Shown: positions 35,850 to 45,189 of the stretch, one piece after another
Position numbering within the stretch: position 1 is the stretch's first letter
Layout: the number at the start of each line of letters is the position of its first letter
Assembly (NCBI GenBank): GCA_963779735.1
Contig: CAVZZJ010000004.1
Coordinates: forward strand, 930,001 to 994,000
Direction: 5' to 3'
Length of the DNA stretch: 64,000 bases
DNA from: Bog-473 sp963779735
GTDB taxonomy: Bacteria; Actinomycetota; Acidimicrobiia; Acidimicrobiales; RAAP-2
Made by a program: the position numbers and the translations under genes
The notes under the pieces: model-generated
Seen by the model: the letters and a program-made list of their open reading frames with translations, nothing else
The model's database searches: none
Told to the model about the DNA's origin: nothing

Positions 35850-35867
35850 TCGGGCCGATGTCACGAA

Positions 35868-36197
35868 ATGAGTGCAAGAACCGGGATGACTCTTCGGATC
35901 GCAGTCGGCATTACTGTTCTGCTGGTGGCATCAACGTTGGTAATGGGTTCGGCTGGTGCCAGTGGCCCACCGAGTGGCGGTGTCATTGAGGTCACGGGCT
36001 ACAACCATCTGGCGGTCGCACGTGTTTTGGGATCCGTAACGGTGGAAGCCACGGGAACGAACGCTAAGACCATTCGGGCCGCTTTGTCGGGATTGCCAAA
36101 AACCACGCCGCCGCTCTGCGTTGATAGCCCGATTACATTCACGATCCGACTCGAGCGCCATGCCGGTGAATCCCCAAGGTATACGGCCACGGAATAG
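35868..36197 (+). CDS. Secreted small protein
   Basis: 109 residues with a clear signal peptide (I-A-V-G-I-T-V-L-L-V-A-S-T-L-V-M-G-S-A-G-A-S-G). The mature part (G-V-I-E-V-T-G-Y-N-H-L-A-V-A-R) has one cysteine. It starts 18 bp after the previous gene, so they may be co-transcribed. Function unknown. Confidence 0.55.
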   Translation: MSARTGMTLRIAVGITVLLVASTLVMGSAGASGPPSGGVIEVTGYNHLAVARVLGSVTVEATGTNAKTIRAALSGLPKTTPPLCVDSPITFTIRLERHAGESPRYTATE

Positions 36198-36563
36198 GCT
36201 GTCCGACCCCCGGTGTGGTCTTTATTGGCAACGGAACATCACGGCCGACGATACTTGGGCAAACCTGCGCACTAAAGAGAGCGGTCCTCGCCGTCCTGCT
36301 CGCCGGCCGAGCTAAGGGAACCAGACACATTCTGGCGATCGCCCTGCACGAGGAGGGTTGTGATTAGCGCTCCACGGGCACCCCGTAAGGCGACCTTTCG
36401 ACGCACAGGTGAGAGATACACGCAAGACCTGCCTTGATACCGGCATCCGGGGCAGGCAATCGCTCAGTCCGCCGCCACACCGCCGAACATCTCCAGGCAG
36501 CCCGATGAGGACCTCTACCGCCTTAATGAGCTGGCGGACCATGGGGTCCATGACTCCGCCACC

Positions 36564-37088
36564 ATGCCCTTTGAAATCCCGTGGACAGACACCCCAGCAC
36601 CGTTGCGCCACCGAGAGTCGCTCCAGCACTGGTGGTCAGCACGGGCCAACTGGAAAGCCGAGAACTGGGCGTTCACGGGGGCGGTGTTCGTCGCCGGTGC
36701 TCCTGTCGGGGTGCAAAGTCTCATGGCGAAAGACTTCGCTGTTCTGCGGACGGTCGAAACTGGCTCGTGGCTTGGTCTTCAGCATCAGGGTCAGGGACTC
36801 GGGAAGGAGATGCGATCCGCCATCTTGCATTTGGCGTTCGAGGGTCTCGGCGCCGTCGAGGCGAGGAGCGGCGGCTTTTACGACAACCACTCCTCGTTGG
36901 CGACCTCACGGTCATTGGGCTACGTGGCCAACGGCGAGCGGCTGGTGCTGCGACGAGGCAAGGAGGATCGGATGATTGACGTGAAGCTGGACCGATCGAC
37001 CTGGGCATTACGACGACGAGACGACATCGAAATGGAAGGATTAGCCAGGCGAGGAGTACGGATTCGGAGGTCAAAGAGTGGCCAATAA
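36564..37088 (+). CDS. GNAT acetyltransferase (RimJ/RimL type), 5' end uncertain
   Basis: 174 residues. The acetyl-CoA loop is Q-H-Q-G-Q-G-L-G-K-E-M-R and the family's N-S-L-A-x-S-R-x-L-G-Y segment appears as N-H-S-S-L-A-T-S-R-S-L-G-Y. Upstream of ATG 36564 the same frame reads D-E-D-L-Y-R-L-N-E-L-A-D-H-G-V-H-D, which belongs to this family's N-terminus, but it reaches a stop before any start codon, so the 5' end is truncated or has lost a base. The right end lies 25 bp from the IS256 inverted repeat. Confidence 0.7.
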   Translation: MPFEIPWTDTPAPLRHRESLQHWWSARANWKAENWAFTGAVFVAGAPVGVQSLMAKDFAVLRTVETGSWLGLQHQGQGLGKEMRSAILHLAFEGLGAVEARSGGFYDNHSSLATSRSLGYVANGERLVLRRGKEDRMIDVKLDRSTWALRRRDDIEMEGLARRGVRIRRSKSGQ

Positions 37089-37113
37089 GGATCGGGACGT
37101 TGTCCCGTTCACT

Positions 37114-38565
37114 GTTGAAGTGAAGTGGTGGCCACAGCGTGTTCAGGCTGCTGCCTGATCGTACTCTTCGGTTGTATCAACAGCCGGCGTGACGTTGCTG
37201 GCAACTTCGCGGCGAAGGGCGTCGACCAGCTTGGGCATGCCTTTGTACCCCCGCACTCGTCGGAACGAACGCTCGGCTTCGAGCATGCCGGCGGCGACCC
37301 AGCGCTTCTTCATGGAGCCGTCCTTCCACTTGGTCACCCGACCGGTGGTGCGCTTGGCGATCGAGATCATCGACTCGATGCAATTTGTGGTGGTGAGCGT
37401 CTTGGCCAGTGTGCCACCGACGCCGAGACGCCGGACGGTGAACATGTCGTCCAGCCCTTCGCGCAACGACGCCGCCGCATCGGGATGGTCGGCCTCGAGC
37501 TCTTTGGCCAGGCGTCTGGCGGCCGCCAACCCCTTGGCCGCGTCGGGCTGGGCGAAGATGAGGGCCAACCGCTTGTCGACGGTCGCGGCCAGTTCCTTGG
37601 GCAGGTGACCTTCCACGTTCCTCCGCTTGTGCAATACACATCTCTGTACACAGGCGGCATCGCCGAACACCTTTTTGATGCCCGCGGCCAGCGCCTTAGC
37701 CCCGTCGATGACGCACAGCACGCCGGAGTCGGTGTCGAGACCCCGGCTGACAAGGTCGGCCAACAGGGCGGTGACCACCGTCTTGTTCTCGGTGTCACCC
37801 AGCCACAGCCCGACCGGCACCTTGGTCCCGTCGGTGGTGATGACCAGGCACACGACTACACATGAACCAGCGACATCGAGCCCGTCGATCATGAGCACGG
37901 CGACATCGAGGTCGGCCAAACTCCGGGCCATCAGCTCGCCCATGGCTTTGGTCGTGGCCGCCACGAAGCGCCGCGAGATGGCCGACTTCGACATGGACTT
38001 CGCCCGTGCCTCGAGCTCTTCTCCGACGGGTTCTGCCACGTCTTGGTGGCGCCGAGTGGCCACCCCGGCCAGCATGCGCTCGACGACGAGCGAGTTGAGC
38101 AGGTCGGCCGAGCTGAAGGCCTTCCAGGTGTCGAGTTCGATCTCGCTCCCTGCGGCGGTCCGGCCCCGTGGACGCTCCGTGCTCACCCTACGTCCGCCGA
38201 GCACGACCGAGCCCTTGGTGGTCCCGTGCCAGTTGCCCTTGCGCTCTGCGGCGCCGATCTTGGCGTGCTTCTCGCCGATTACCTCGGTCAGCTCGGCCGC
38301 CATCATCTGGTGCATGACGACGAGCCCAGTGGCCGAGGCGAATGCCAGCAACCCGTCTTTGATCGCTCCGGCCACTTCGGCCAGGGCGACCGTCGCCTCC
38401 AGCGGCAGGTCAGCCAATCGGGCTGCCTCCTCCGCGTCCGCGACGTCCACAACAACTATCTTTTTCTTCATTGGTGGTCCCCTTTCTGGGTGGTTCTTGG
38501 ATTGGTCTCCTGAAACACCTACCTCACGGCAGGGCTCAGGAGGGGGACCACCACTTCACTTCAAC
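37114..38565. mobile_element. IS256-family insertion sequence
   Basis: GTTGAAGTGAAGTGGTGG occurs at 37114-37131 and inverted at 38548-38565, an exact 18-bp match that brackets the transposase. I could not see the usual 8-9 bp target duplication, so one flank may have been rearranged. Confidence 0.85.
37143..38471 (-). CDS. IS256-family transposase
   Basis: 442 residues with the IS256/Mutator core: A-V-L-M-I-D-G-L-D-V-A-G, V-L-C-V-I-D-G-A-K-A-L, C-V-Q-R-C-V-L-H-K-R-R-N-V and a C-terminal M-L-E-A-E-R-S-F-R-R-V. Uninterrupted frame starting M-K-K-K, so probably functional. Confidence 0.93.
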   Translation of the reverse strand: MKKKIVVVDVADAEEAARLADLPLEATVALAEVAGAIKDGLLAFASATGLVVMHQMMAAELTEVIGEKHAKIGAAERKGNWHGTTKGSVVLGGRRVSTERPRGRTAAGSEIELDTWKAFSSADLLNSLVVERMLAGVATRRHQDVAEPVGEELEARAKSMSKSAISRRFVAATTKAMGELMARSLADLDVAVLMIDGLDVAGSCVVVCLVITTDGTKVPVGLWLGDTENKTVVTALLADLVSRGLDTDSGVLCVIDGAKALAAGIKKVFGDAACVQRCVLHKRRNVEGHLPKELAATVDKRLALIFAQPDAAKGLAAARRLAKELEADHPDAAASLREGLDDMFTVRRLGVGGTLAKTLTTTNCIESMISIAKRTTGRVTKWKDGSMKKRWVAAGMLEAERSFRRVRGYKGMPKLVDALRREVASNVTPAVDTTEEYDQAAA

Positions 38566-38668
38566 AAGCTTGGGGACATCGTCAGGATCGGGCATGGATC
38601 CAGTTTGCCAGCACTGCGAGGATCCGTTATCTGGGCGGGTACCGCCACCTAAGTGGTTTACTTGATCG

Positions 38669-39265
38669 ATGGCCGGGACAAAGCACATCGCGATACTCCT
38701 CTTTGACGGCGCAGAGGAGCTTGACGCCGTTGGACCGTGGGAGGTCCTGGCCTTCTGGACCCGAACCTTCCCCGATGACGGATTTGACGTCACGACCCTG
38801 TCTAACTTGGCAGGGTCTGTTCGTTGCGCAAAAGGTCTGGTGATCGAGGCCAAGCACTCCTACGAAGACGTCCCACCCCTTGAAGTGCTCGTCTATCCAG
38901 GTGGACAGGGCACCCGCCCGCAGCTCGTCGATGAGGCCCAACTCGATTGGGTCCGTCAAATGCGGAGCGACGTACCTCTGATGACAAGTGTCTGCACGGG
39001 TTCGTTGGTCTATGCCGCCGCCGGGCTGCTCAAGGACCGTCCCGCTACAACCCATTGGGCATCACTTGAACACCTCGGACGGTTGGACCCCTCGATTGAC
39101 GTTCGCCGAGATGAGCGCTACGTCGACGACGGCAACATCATTACGGCCGCTGGTGTCTCTGCTGGAATCGACATGGCTCTGCATCTCGTTAAACGACTTG
39201 CCGGAGTAGAACGGGCCCGCCAGGTCCGAAAGGGCATTCAGTACGATCCTGAACCCCCCGTATGA
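38669..39265 (+). CDS. DJ-1/PfpI family protein
   Basis: 198 residues. The nucleophile elbow is T-S-V-C-T-G-S (Cys near residue 110), with the glutamate in the G-A-E-E-L-D segment of the first strand and H-W in T-T-H-W-A-S-L. These fit the isonitrile-hydratase/transcription-factor-like branch without the AraC domain. A small-molecule hydratase or glyoxalase role is possible. Its stop overlaps an upstream start option of the next gene. Confidence 0.85.
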   Translation: MAGTKHIAILLFDGAEELDAVGPWEVLAFWTRTFPDDGFDVTTLSNLAGSVRCAKGLVIEAKHSYEDVPPLEVLVYPGGQGTRPQLVDEAQLDWVRQMRSDVPLMTSVCTGSLVYAAAGLLKDRPATTHWASLEHLGRLDPSIDVRRDERYVDDGNIITAAGVSAGIDMALHLVKRLAGVERARQVRKGIQYDPEPPV

Positions 39266-39309
39266 GGAAGTTTGATCCTGGTCCAGATCAAAGCCGAGAG
39301 ATTGACACC

Positions 39310-39873
39310 ATGGCGAATGAGATCGAACTGCTCGGCGGCCAAGAGAAGCGATCGATCGTCATCGTTGCCTACGACCCGTCGTGGCCTGACCGCTATGAGG
39401 CTGAACGGGCCAAAGTAGACGGCGCCCTAGTGGGTACGGACCACAAGATTTGGCATGTGGGATCGACCTCAGTGGCGGGGTTAAGCGCCAAGCCCGTCGT
39501 CGACATTCAGATCTCGGTGCCCGAGCCTGAGAGCGAGGAGGACTACCTGCCGTTTCTGGAGGAGGCTGGTTACGTACTCCGTGTTCGAGAACCGATGCAT
39601 CGAATGTTGCGGACACCGCAGCTAGATGTGCAGGTTCACGTCTGTGCGGCCGGGAGCGACTGGGAGCGAAGGCACCTTCTGTTTCGTGACTGGTTGCGAA
39701 CGTCCGAGGAGGATCGGCGTCTTTACGCACGGCTCAAATCCTCCCTAGCCGAGACCGATTGGCCAACGATGAACCACTACGCCGAAGCGAAGTCGGCAGT
39801 AATCCACGAGATTACCAGCCGTGCTGAGGAGTGGGCTATAGCAACTCAATGGAACGTGGACCGCACAACGTAA
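39310..39873 (+). CDS. GrpB (UPF0157) family protein
   Basis: 187 residues from ATG 39310 (ATG 39262 overlaps the previous stop and is also possible). Family signature: V-A-Y-D-P-S-W-P-D-R-Y-E-A-E, the H-V-G-S-T-S-V-A-G-L strand-turn and K-P-V-V-D-I-Q-I, a nucleotidyltransferase-like fold, followed by F-R-D-W-L-R. Catalytic activity of GrpB proteins is unsettled. Likely co-transcribed with the DJ-1 gene and the sulfotransferase. Confidence 0.88.
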   Translation: MANEIELLGGQEKRSIVIVAYDPSWPDRYEAERAKVDGALVGTDHKIWHVGSTSVAGLSAKPVVDIQISVPEPESEEDYLPFLEEAGYVLRVREPMHRMLRTPQLDVQVHVCAAGSDWERRHLLFRDWLRTSEEDRRLYARLKSSLAETDWPTMNHYAEAKSAVIHEITSRAEEWAIATQWNVDRTT

Positions 39874-39883
39874 GCAGATCTTC

Positions 39884-40565
39884 ATGTCGACCGCTATGTA
39901 CTACCTGATCTGCGCCAATGCTCGATGCGGATCCACGCTGTTGTGCCGTGCCTTATCGGATACTGGGATAGCAGGCCATCCCGACGAGTATTACGTCACC
40001 GGCCCCCTAGAAGCATTCGCACCTGGAGCAACATTTTGGGAGGACGGGCCGCTGGCTCGCCAGCATGGAGTCAGTGGTCGAGAAGAGTTTCTCCAGCTGG
40101 TCTATCGGATCGGGTCGACGCCAAATGGCGTCTTCGGGGCGAAGTTCATGTGGAACTACGTCGGTTGGGCTGTTGAGAACTTCCAGGAGATTCAGCGTTT
40201 CTCCCGTTCAACAGTCGACGAGATCTTCGCCCACATGTTTCCCAGTCTGCAAGTTGTGCACGTCATTCGTCGAGATCGACTGCGCCAAGCAATCTCATGG
40301 CTCCGTGCAGCTGAAGAAGAGGTATGGGTCGTCTCAGACGACGAGCCAGCTCGCCCCGACGTGAACCCGGGTTCCAGTACGACGTGATTGCCGGAATGAT
40401 GGATCTGATTGCCCAGGGCGAACAGGCATGGCTCGACCTGTACGAGAAGTTGGGTGTCACACCTCTTGTGGTCGTGTATGAAGACTTCTCGACCCCCGCT
40501 GGCTACGAGCTGACGGTTCGCCGAGTGTTGCGGCATCTCAACCTTGACGGCACGATCGATATTCC
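39884..40565 (+). pseudogene. Stf0-type sulfotransferase, 5' part (frameshifted, IS-interrupted)
   Basis: M-S-T-A-M-Y-Y-L-I-C-A-N-A-R-C-G-S-T-L-L-C-R-A-L is the PAPS-binding start of Stf0 (trehalose 2-sulfotransferase family), with the H-P-D-E-Y-Y substrate segment and V-H-V-I-R-R-D. Near 40350-40365 one base is missing and the frame shifts; the second frame continues Q-Y-D-V-I-A-G-M-M-D-L-I and L-V-V-V-Y-E-D-F to 40565, where the IS21 element begins. Rest of the gene is at 42968. Confidence 0.85.
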
Positions 40566-40767
40566 TGTGCGCGATCTCCGAAACCCGCGTTCTGTAATCA
40601 CTGAAAACCGCGATCGGCGATCAGCGAAACCCGCGTTCTGTAGTCAGCCAAACCCGCGTTGAGCTGACTCCTGCGTTCCTCCTGGCCGGGATCCCCCCGG
40701 CTGGTCATTGGCCCCTCCAGGGTCTTGGGCATCCACTGCACCAAGCCCCACTGGAGGGACCACCGAA

Positions 40768-42066
40768 ATGATGACTCAGGAGGAGTTCATGGACGTCATG
40801 GCAATGAAGCGCCAGGGCCTCAGCATCAAGGAGATCGCCGAGGAGACCGGCTATCACCCCAGCACCATCAGCAACTGGTTGAAGAACGGGGGTCCAACCG
40901 AGAAGCGGTCGAGTGTCGCCCCAGCGGTGATCAACGAGCGCTGGGCCGCCAGGATCGCCGAGCTGTTGCGGGCCGCACCGCGACTGCTGGCCACCAGCGT
41001 GTTCGAGCTGATCCAGGCCGAGGGGTATGCCGGCTCCTATGCGAGCGTGGCCCGGCACCTGAACGAACTGCGGGGCCCGAGGTTCACCGCGTCTGCGGCG
41101 GCATCGACGAGGATTGAGACCGCACCCGGCGAGGAGTGCCAGTTCGACTGGTCCGACGTGTCGCATTGGACCAGAGAGTGGGGACTGGGGGACATCCAGT
41201 GCTTCTCGGCCATCTTGTCGTGGTCCCGGATGCGGATCTGGTGGTTCGCCCGTTCCATCGACCAGGAGTACACCTTCGAGGGCCTGGTGCGGTTCTTCGA
41301 GGCCGTCGGCGGTGTGCCCAAGGTGCTCCGCACCGATCGGATGGGCGCCCTCGGCCAGTCCCAGGGTCGGCGGTTCAACCTGCACCCGCCAGCGGCTGCC
41401 TTCGCCCAGTTCCACGGCACCGAGATCCGGGCCTGCCAGGCCCGAGACGCCAAGCGCAAGGGCAAGGTCGAACGCCCCTTCCGAGACGTAAAGGAGCGAT
41501 TCCTCCAAGAGTGCGCCGCCACCGGCGCGCCCAAGAGCGTGGGCGAGCTCAACCGGTGGGCGGGTCTGTGGATCACGGACCGCATCCACGGTCGACTCCA
41601 CCGAGGCATGGGAGAGGTCCCGGCCGAGCGATTCATGATCGAGGCCCCGATGCTGGCGCCACTGCCTCGCCGACGGTTCGACACCGCCTATCGAGAGACC
41701 CGGCGGGTGCACGTGGCCATTCCCCGGATCGAGTGGAGGGGCGTGCAGTACTCGGTGCCACCACAGTGTCTCGGCCAGAAGGTCGAAGTCCGCCACGAGG
41801 TGGACTCGTCTGTCATCGAGATCCGTTGGGCCGGGGAGGTGGTGGGAACCCACACCGTCGGCGATCCCGCCACCGGCGAGGTGTGGGATGCCCGTCATTG
41901 GGAAGCAGCCCAGCAGGCGGCCCTCGGCCGCAGTCGTGGCCGTCACCTGTCGGTGGTCCTTCCCGACGAGAAACCAGTCCAGGTTCCACTGCGTCTCGAC
42001 ATCGAAGGAGACGTGGACGTGGAGGTCCCTGACCTTTCCCGCTATGGGACCGAGGCCGGGTCGTGA
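40768..42066 (+). CDS. istA: IS21 transposase IstA
   Basis: 432 residues from ATG 40768 with GGAGGG upstream. N-terminal helix-turn-helix (I-K-E-I-A-E-E-T-G-Y-H-P-S-T-I), rve-type DDE core (C-Q-F-D-W-S-D-V, V-L-R-T-D-R-M-G-A-L, K-G-K-V-E-R-P-F-R-D) and a C-terminal beta-barrel region. Its TGA overlaps the istB GTG. Confidence 0.94.
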   Translation: MMTQEEFMDVMAMKRQGLSIKEIAEETGYHPSTISNWLKNGGPTEKRSSVAPAVINERWAARIAELLRAAPRLLATSVFELIQAEGYAGSYASVARHLNELRGPRFTASAAASTRIETAPGEECQFDWSDVSHWTREWGLGDIQCFSAILSWSRMRIWWFARSIDQEYTFEGLVRFFEAVGGVPKVLRTDRMGALGQSQGRRFNLHPPAAAFAQFHGTEIRACQARDAKRKGKVERPFRDVKERFLQECAATGAPKSVGELNRWAGLWITDRIHGRLHRGMGEVPAERFMIEAPMLAPLPRRRFDTAYRETRRVHVAIPRIEWRGVQYSVPPQCLGQKVEVRHEVDSSVIEIRWAGEVVGTHTVGDPATGEVWDARHWEAAQQAALGRSRGRHLSVVLPDEKPVQVPLRLDIEGDVDVEVPDLSRYGTEAGS

Positions 42067-42860
42067 CCAACTCCCTCTATGAGCAGCTGAAGGACGACCT
42101 CGGGTACTTGGGACTCAACCGCTCGGCCGAGTGCTTCGCCACCCTGGCCGAAGAGGCAAAGGCCCAGGAGTGGAGCCACATCGAGTTCCTGGCCCGTGTG
42201 GTGGGTGAACAGGCGTCGGCCACGGTCAACCGGAAGCTGGCCGCACGCCTGCGCTTCGCCCGGTTCCCGTTCCGCCGGTCGCTTTCCGACTTCGACTTCC
42301 AGTTCCAGCCCACCCTCGACCGCAAGCTTGTCGACGACCTGGCCACGCTCCGTTTCATTGAGGAGAACCGACCGATCCTGTTCCTCGGCCAGCCCGGGTG
42401 CGGCAAGACCCATCTGGCCGTGGCTCTGGCCACCTCTGCCGTCGAAGCCGGCTTCCGCGGCTACTTCACCACCGCCGATGACATGGTGAACACCCTGGTG
42501 AAGGCCAAGCGGGAAGGAACCTTTGCCACCAAGCTCAAGACCCTCACCGCACCGAGCGTGCTGGTGATCGACGACGTCGGACTGCTCCCCATCGAACGAG
42601 GCGGAGCCGGCGTCTTCTTCCACGTGGTGAACACCCGTTACGAGCGAGGACATCCGACGCTCATCACCACCAACCGGGGACTGCCCGAATGGGGCGAAAT
42701 CTTCGGCGACCCGGTCGTTGCCGCGGCCATCCTCGACCGGCTCATGCACAACGCGGTGGTCTTCAATATCAAAGGCCCGTCCTGGCGGATGCGCGAACAC
42801 CACGCTCTCGAGCAGGCCACAACCGACCCCGATCAGGACTCAGGAAGGAGGCGCCGCTAA
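42063..42860 (+). CDS. istB: IS21 helper ATPase IstB
   Basis: 265 residues, GTG start overlapping the istA stop (GTGA). Walker A G-Q-P-G-C-G-K-T-H, Walker B V-L-V-I-D-D-V-G-L-L, and the sensor segment T-L-I-T-T-N-R-G. AAA+ regulator of target choice for IstA. Confidence 0.95.
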   Translation: MTNSLYEQLKDDLGYLGLNRSAECFATLAEEAKAQEWSHIEFLARVVGEQASATVNRKLAARLRFARFPFRRSLSDFDFQFQPTLDRKLVDDLATLRFIEENRPILFLGQPGCGKTHLAVALATSAVEAGFRGYFTTADDMVNTLVKAKREGTFATKLKTLTAPSVLVIDDVGLLPIERGGAGVFFHVVNTRYERGHPTLITTNRGLPEWGEIFGDPVVAAAILDRLMHNAVVFNIKGPSWRMREHHALEQATTDPDQDSGRRRR

Positions 42861-42967
42861 CATTTCCCCTCGAGGAACCCGGATCAGCTCAGCGCGGTTT
42901 TCGTTGATCGCCAAACGCGAGATTCACTGCTCGCAGATCGCGGGGTTCGGTGAGAACGCACAATTCC

Positions 42968-43061
42968 GCCCTCAAGGACGAATCGGCAGTCGAATAGCGT
43001 CAACGACGAGTGGGTGGACCGATTCCTTCGTGAACGACAGGTCAGAGGTGCTGGCGAATAG
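42968..43061 (+). pseudogene. Stf0-type sulfotransferase, 3' end after IS21
   Basis: Joining 40565 to 42968 (one ATTCC removed) keeps the reading frame and gives I-P-P-S-R-T-N-R-Q-S-N-S-V-N-D-E-W-V-D-R-F to a stop at 43059-43061. The R-Q-S-N-S-V-N-D-E-W ending is typical for the end of Stf0 proteins. This proves the IS21 insertion split the gene. Confidence 0.85.
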
Positions 43062-43072
43062 AGCAGCCTGGA

Positions 43073-43493
43073 TCACCCGCCATGTATTTGGTCATGAGCT
43101 TCTCGGTACGACAGAACGGCCGCTGCGGGTGCCACCGGCAATCCGAGCCGACTGTCCCACTCAAGAGCCGGCCACACGTGGACGTGATCGTCCCAGAAGG
43201 TTGTGGACCATTGACCGTTGATGTGGTGCACGATAAATAGCTCTACGAGGACACCCGAAGTGGTGTAGGCCCTCTTGTGCGGCGAACGCTTGTCTTCGAC
43301 TTCATTGTACTCGCTGAGGAAGTAATCCAGCGTCTCTTCGTGTGGATCGACGATCAGAAGGTCGATGTCACGGGGGGACGTGGCACGGTGAGGCCGAGAA
43401 GCTCTTCTGCCATCCCCCGAAGACGTCGACATCATAGTCAGCATCAAGGAGTTCCACCACCACGCTGGCGAGAAACTGGAAATCGTTGGTCAT
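43073..43493 (-). pseudogene. Nucleotidyltransferase-like gene with two frameshifts
   Basis: Starts M-T-N-D-F-Q-F-L-A-S-V-V-V-E-L-L-D and V-F-G-G-W; the next part, A-E-E-L-L-G-L-T-V-P-R-P, is in a second frame and R-D-I-D-L-L-I-V-D-P to the end in a third. Together they give the G-G-W-A-E-E-L-L-G ... R-D-I-D-L nucleotidyltransferase pattern. Each shift needs one missing base, the second in a run of C. An intact protein would have about 140 residues. Confidence 0.65.
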
Positions 43494-43508
43494 AGGTGGG
43501 CAAATGGT

Positions 43509-43913
43509 CTACGCCAGATGGATGAGCCCGGCCGGTGTGGGCGTAAAGCCACAGGCCTGGTAGTAGAAGGGTCCGAGTCGATCCTCAAAATCGACATGTA
43601 GCCACTCGCATCCAGCTCTGGTTGCCTCCTCCCGTGCAGTACGGATCAGCTGGGTCCCTACTCCTTTACCACGGAAATCTGTGGCCACCATCGTGTCCTG
43701 GATCCATGCGTGCGCATGGCCGTCCCAGACCACATTGACGAACCCTACGAGTAGGTCTGCCATCCGAGCCGTCACCCACCCCAGGCTGTGCCGGTCAAGT
43801 TGGGATCGCCAGTTCCACTGGTCCGTCGTAACGACTTCGGTCTCGAACGCCTCGGCATGGAGGATGTCGAGTTCAGGGTTCTCGAAATCTCCACGCCACT
43901 GGAAGGTGGTCAT
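43509..43913 (-). CDS. GNAT acetyltransferase
   Basis: 134 residues from ATG 43913; the frame extends to 44018 but that part overlaps the neighbouring gene. Acetyl-CoA loop: V-A-T-D-F-R-G-K-G-V-G-T-Q-L-I, and the conserved F-Y-Y-Q-A-C-G-F near the end. Substrate unknown. It follows another GNAT gene on the same strand with a 56-bp gap. Confidence 0.85.
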   Translation of the reverse strand: MTTFQWRGDFENPELDILHAEAFETEVVTTDQWNWRSQLDRHSLGWVTARMADLLVGFVNVVWDGHAHAWIQDTMVATDFRGKGVGTQLIRTAREEATRAGCEWLHVDFEDRLGPFYYQACGFTPTPAGLIHLA

Positions 43914-43969
43914 TGACGCAGTATTCCAGTTTTGAGAATGTGAGCCCACTTTCAACCAACGGGTTTCGA

Positions 43970-44494
43970 CTACACGAACTTCTCGGAAGTAATCGCCCAC
44001 CGCTCGTGATCTCGCCACTCACCGTTTATCAGTAAGTACCTCTCGGAGAAACCCTCCTTGACGAATCCCGCCCTCTCGACCAGTCGAAGAGACGCTGTGT
44101 TGGCAGGCTGAATATTCGCCTCAAGACGGTGCAGCCCGAAAGGACCGAACGCATGTGAGAGGACCAGTCGCAGCCCCTCACTCATCAGGCCTCGGCCTTC
44201 ATAACCGATGAAAGCGTAGTAGCCGAGATAGCCGGAGCGTAGTGACCCCATCACGATGTTGTTGATGTTGATTACCCCCACGAGTTCATCTTCGCAGCGA
44301 ATTAGAAACCCCCGATGGTCGTTACTTTGCATTCGGGCAAGGTATGACGTGAAGGCGGCAACGTCGGCCGGCGGTGATATCCATGGGAAGTGGAGGGCAG
44401 TACTTGCGCCGACCTTGGCGAGGAACTCCTCCACATCTTGTGCGCTAGGAGGATTAACCTTGACAAGATCATGCCCGCAGGTCACATCCCCCAT
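43970..44494 (-). CDS. GNAT acetyltransferase, RimJ/RimL type
   Basis: 174 residues. E-L-V-G-V-I-N-I-N-N-I strand, G-Y-E-G-R-G-L-M-S-E-G acetyl-CoA loop, N-x-A-S-L-R-L-V-E-R-A-G-F and a closing W-R-D-H-E-R-W-A-I, all typical of ribosomal-protein-type N-acetyltransferases. First gene of a two-GNAT leftward pair. Confidence 0.88.
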   Translation of the reverse strand: MGDVTCGHDLVKVNPPSAQDVEEFLAKVGASTALHFPWISPPADVAAFTSYLARMQSNDHRGFLIRCEDELVGVININNIVMGSLRSGYLGYYAFIGYEGRGLMSEGLRLVLSHAFGPFGLHRLEANIQPANTASLRLVERAGFVKEGFSERYLLINGEWRDHERWAITSEKFV

Positions 44495-44553
44495 TATGCC
44501 GGGAGAATATTCCGGAGTGCCTCATAGCCTTGCACCACGCCATCAGCAACTCT

Positions 44554-45189
44554 CTATCGCTCCTTTGACTGCTTCCATATCTCCTGGAATGCCGTCGGCG
44601 GAGTATTCAGACGAACCCGTATCGCAGCCGCACATTCCTGTGGGGACTGGACGGCGGTATCCACTTCGAGGTCATAGATACCTGGATCGTGGACCGCACG
44701 TTCCCAGCGCAGCACAGGTTCGGGGATTTCTCCGTGTGGACCCCGAGTTAGGTACTGCCCCTCTGGTCCGATTTCCGCTGCCGCCCTCCGGTCCATGATT
44801 ACCTCAACGGGACAGTGGACCCCGATGAAGTACGCCTGCCGGTCTTCTAGCCGCTCGCTCACCCGCCCTAAGATTCCCAAGGGCGTCGAGTAATCGTCGT
44901 GATGGCCGACGTCGACGACGACACTGAACCCAAGGCGGCTTTGAGCGAGCACCGACTCGTACAGGGCATCGAATAGACCGGGCAAGAGAGGTTCGAGGTC
45001 GGGTCGCTCGCCGCCTGGACGCAAACCGATCCCCGGGAGGTACCGCATCGGCGTAATGCCCCCTGCGAAGGCATCGACCCCCAGGTTCAGCCACACCCCA
45101 TCGAAGGAGTTCTGGATTGCCGAGGCGATGCTGGACTTCCCTGACCTGGGGACCCCGTTCAACACGACGATGTGCCCGATCTCCGCCAT
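44554..45189 (-). CDS. Chloramphenicol phosphotransferase-like kinase
   Basis: 211 residues. P-loop L-N-G-V-P-R-S-G-K-S-S-I-A near the N-terminus, G-V-D-A-F after the first helix, V-V-V-D-V-G-H-H-D-D and F-I-G-V-H-C-P-V-E-V. This is the CPT family, some members of which phosphorylate chloramphenicol; the true substrate here is unknown. Single gene. Confidence 0.85.
   Translation of the reverse strand: MAEIGHIVVLNGVPRSGKSSIASAIQNSFDGVWLNLGVDAFAGGITPMRYLPGIGLRPGGERPDLEPLLPGLFDALYESVLAQSRLGFSVVVDVGHHDDYSTPLGILGRVSERLEDRQAYFIGVHCPVEVIMDRRAAAEIGPEGQYLTRGPHGEIPEPVLRWERAVHDPGIYDLEVDTAVQSPQECAAAIRVRLNTPPTAFQEIWKQSKER

Larger units (their letters stand above)
40566..42962. mobile_element. IS21-family insertion sequence, complete
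   Basis: Both ends start TGTGCG and show long imperfect inverted repeats (TGTGCG, then CCGAA-CCCGCG, CTG, GGCGATCA) with further internal copies of the GAAACCCGCG motif on the left. The 5-bp duplication ATTCC flanks it (40561-40565 and 42963-42967). Length 2397 bp, carrying istA and istB. Confidence 0.92.

Noticed and set aside
40705..41946. 413-codon minus-strand frame
   Set aside because: Shadow of istA.
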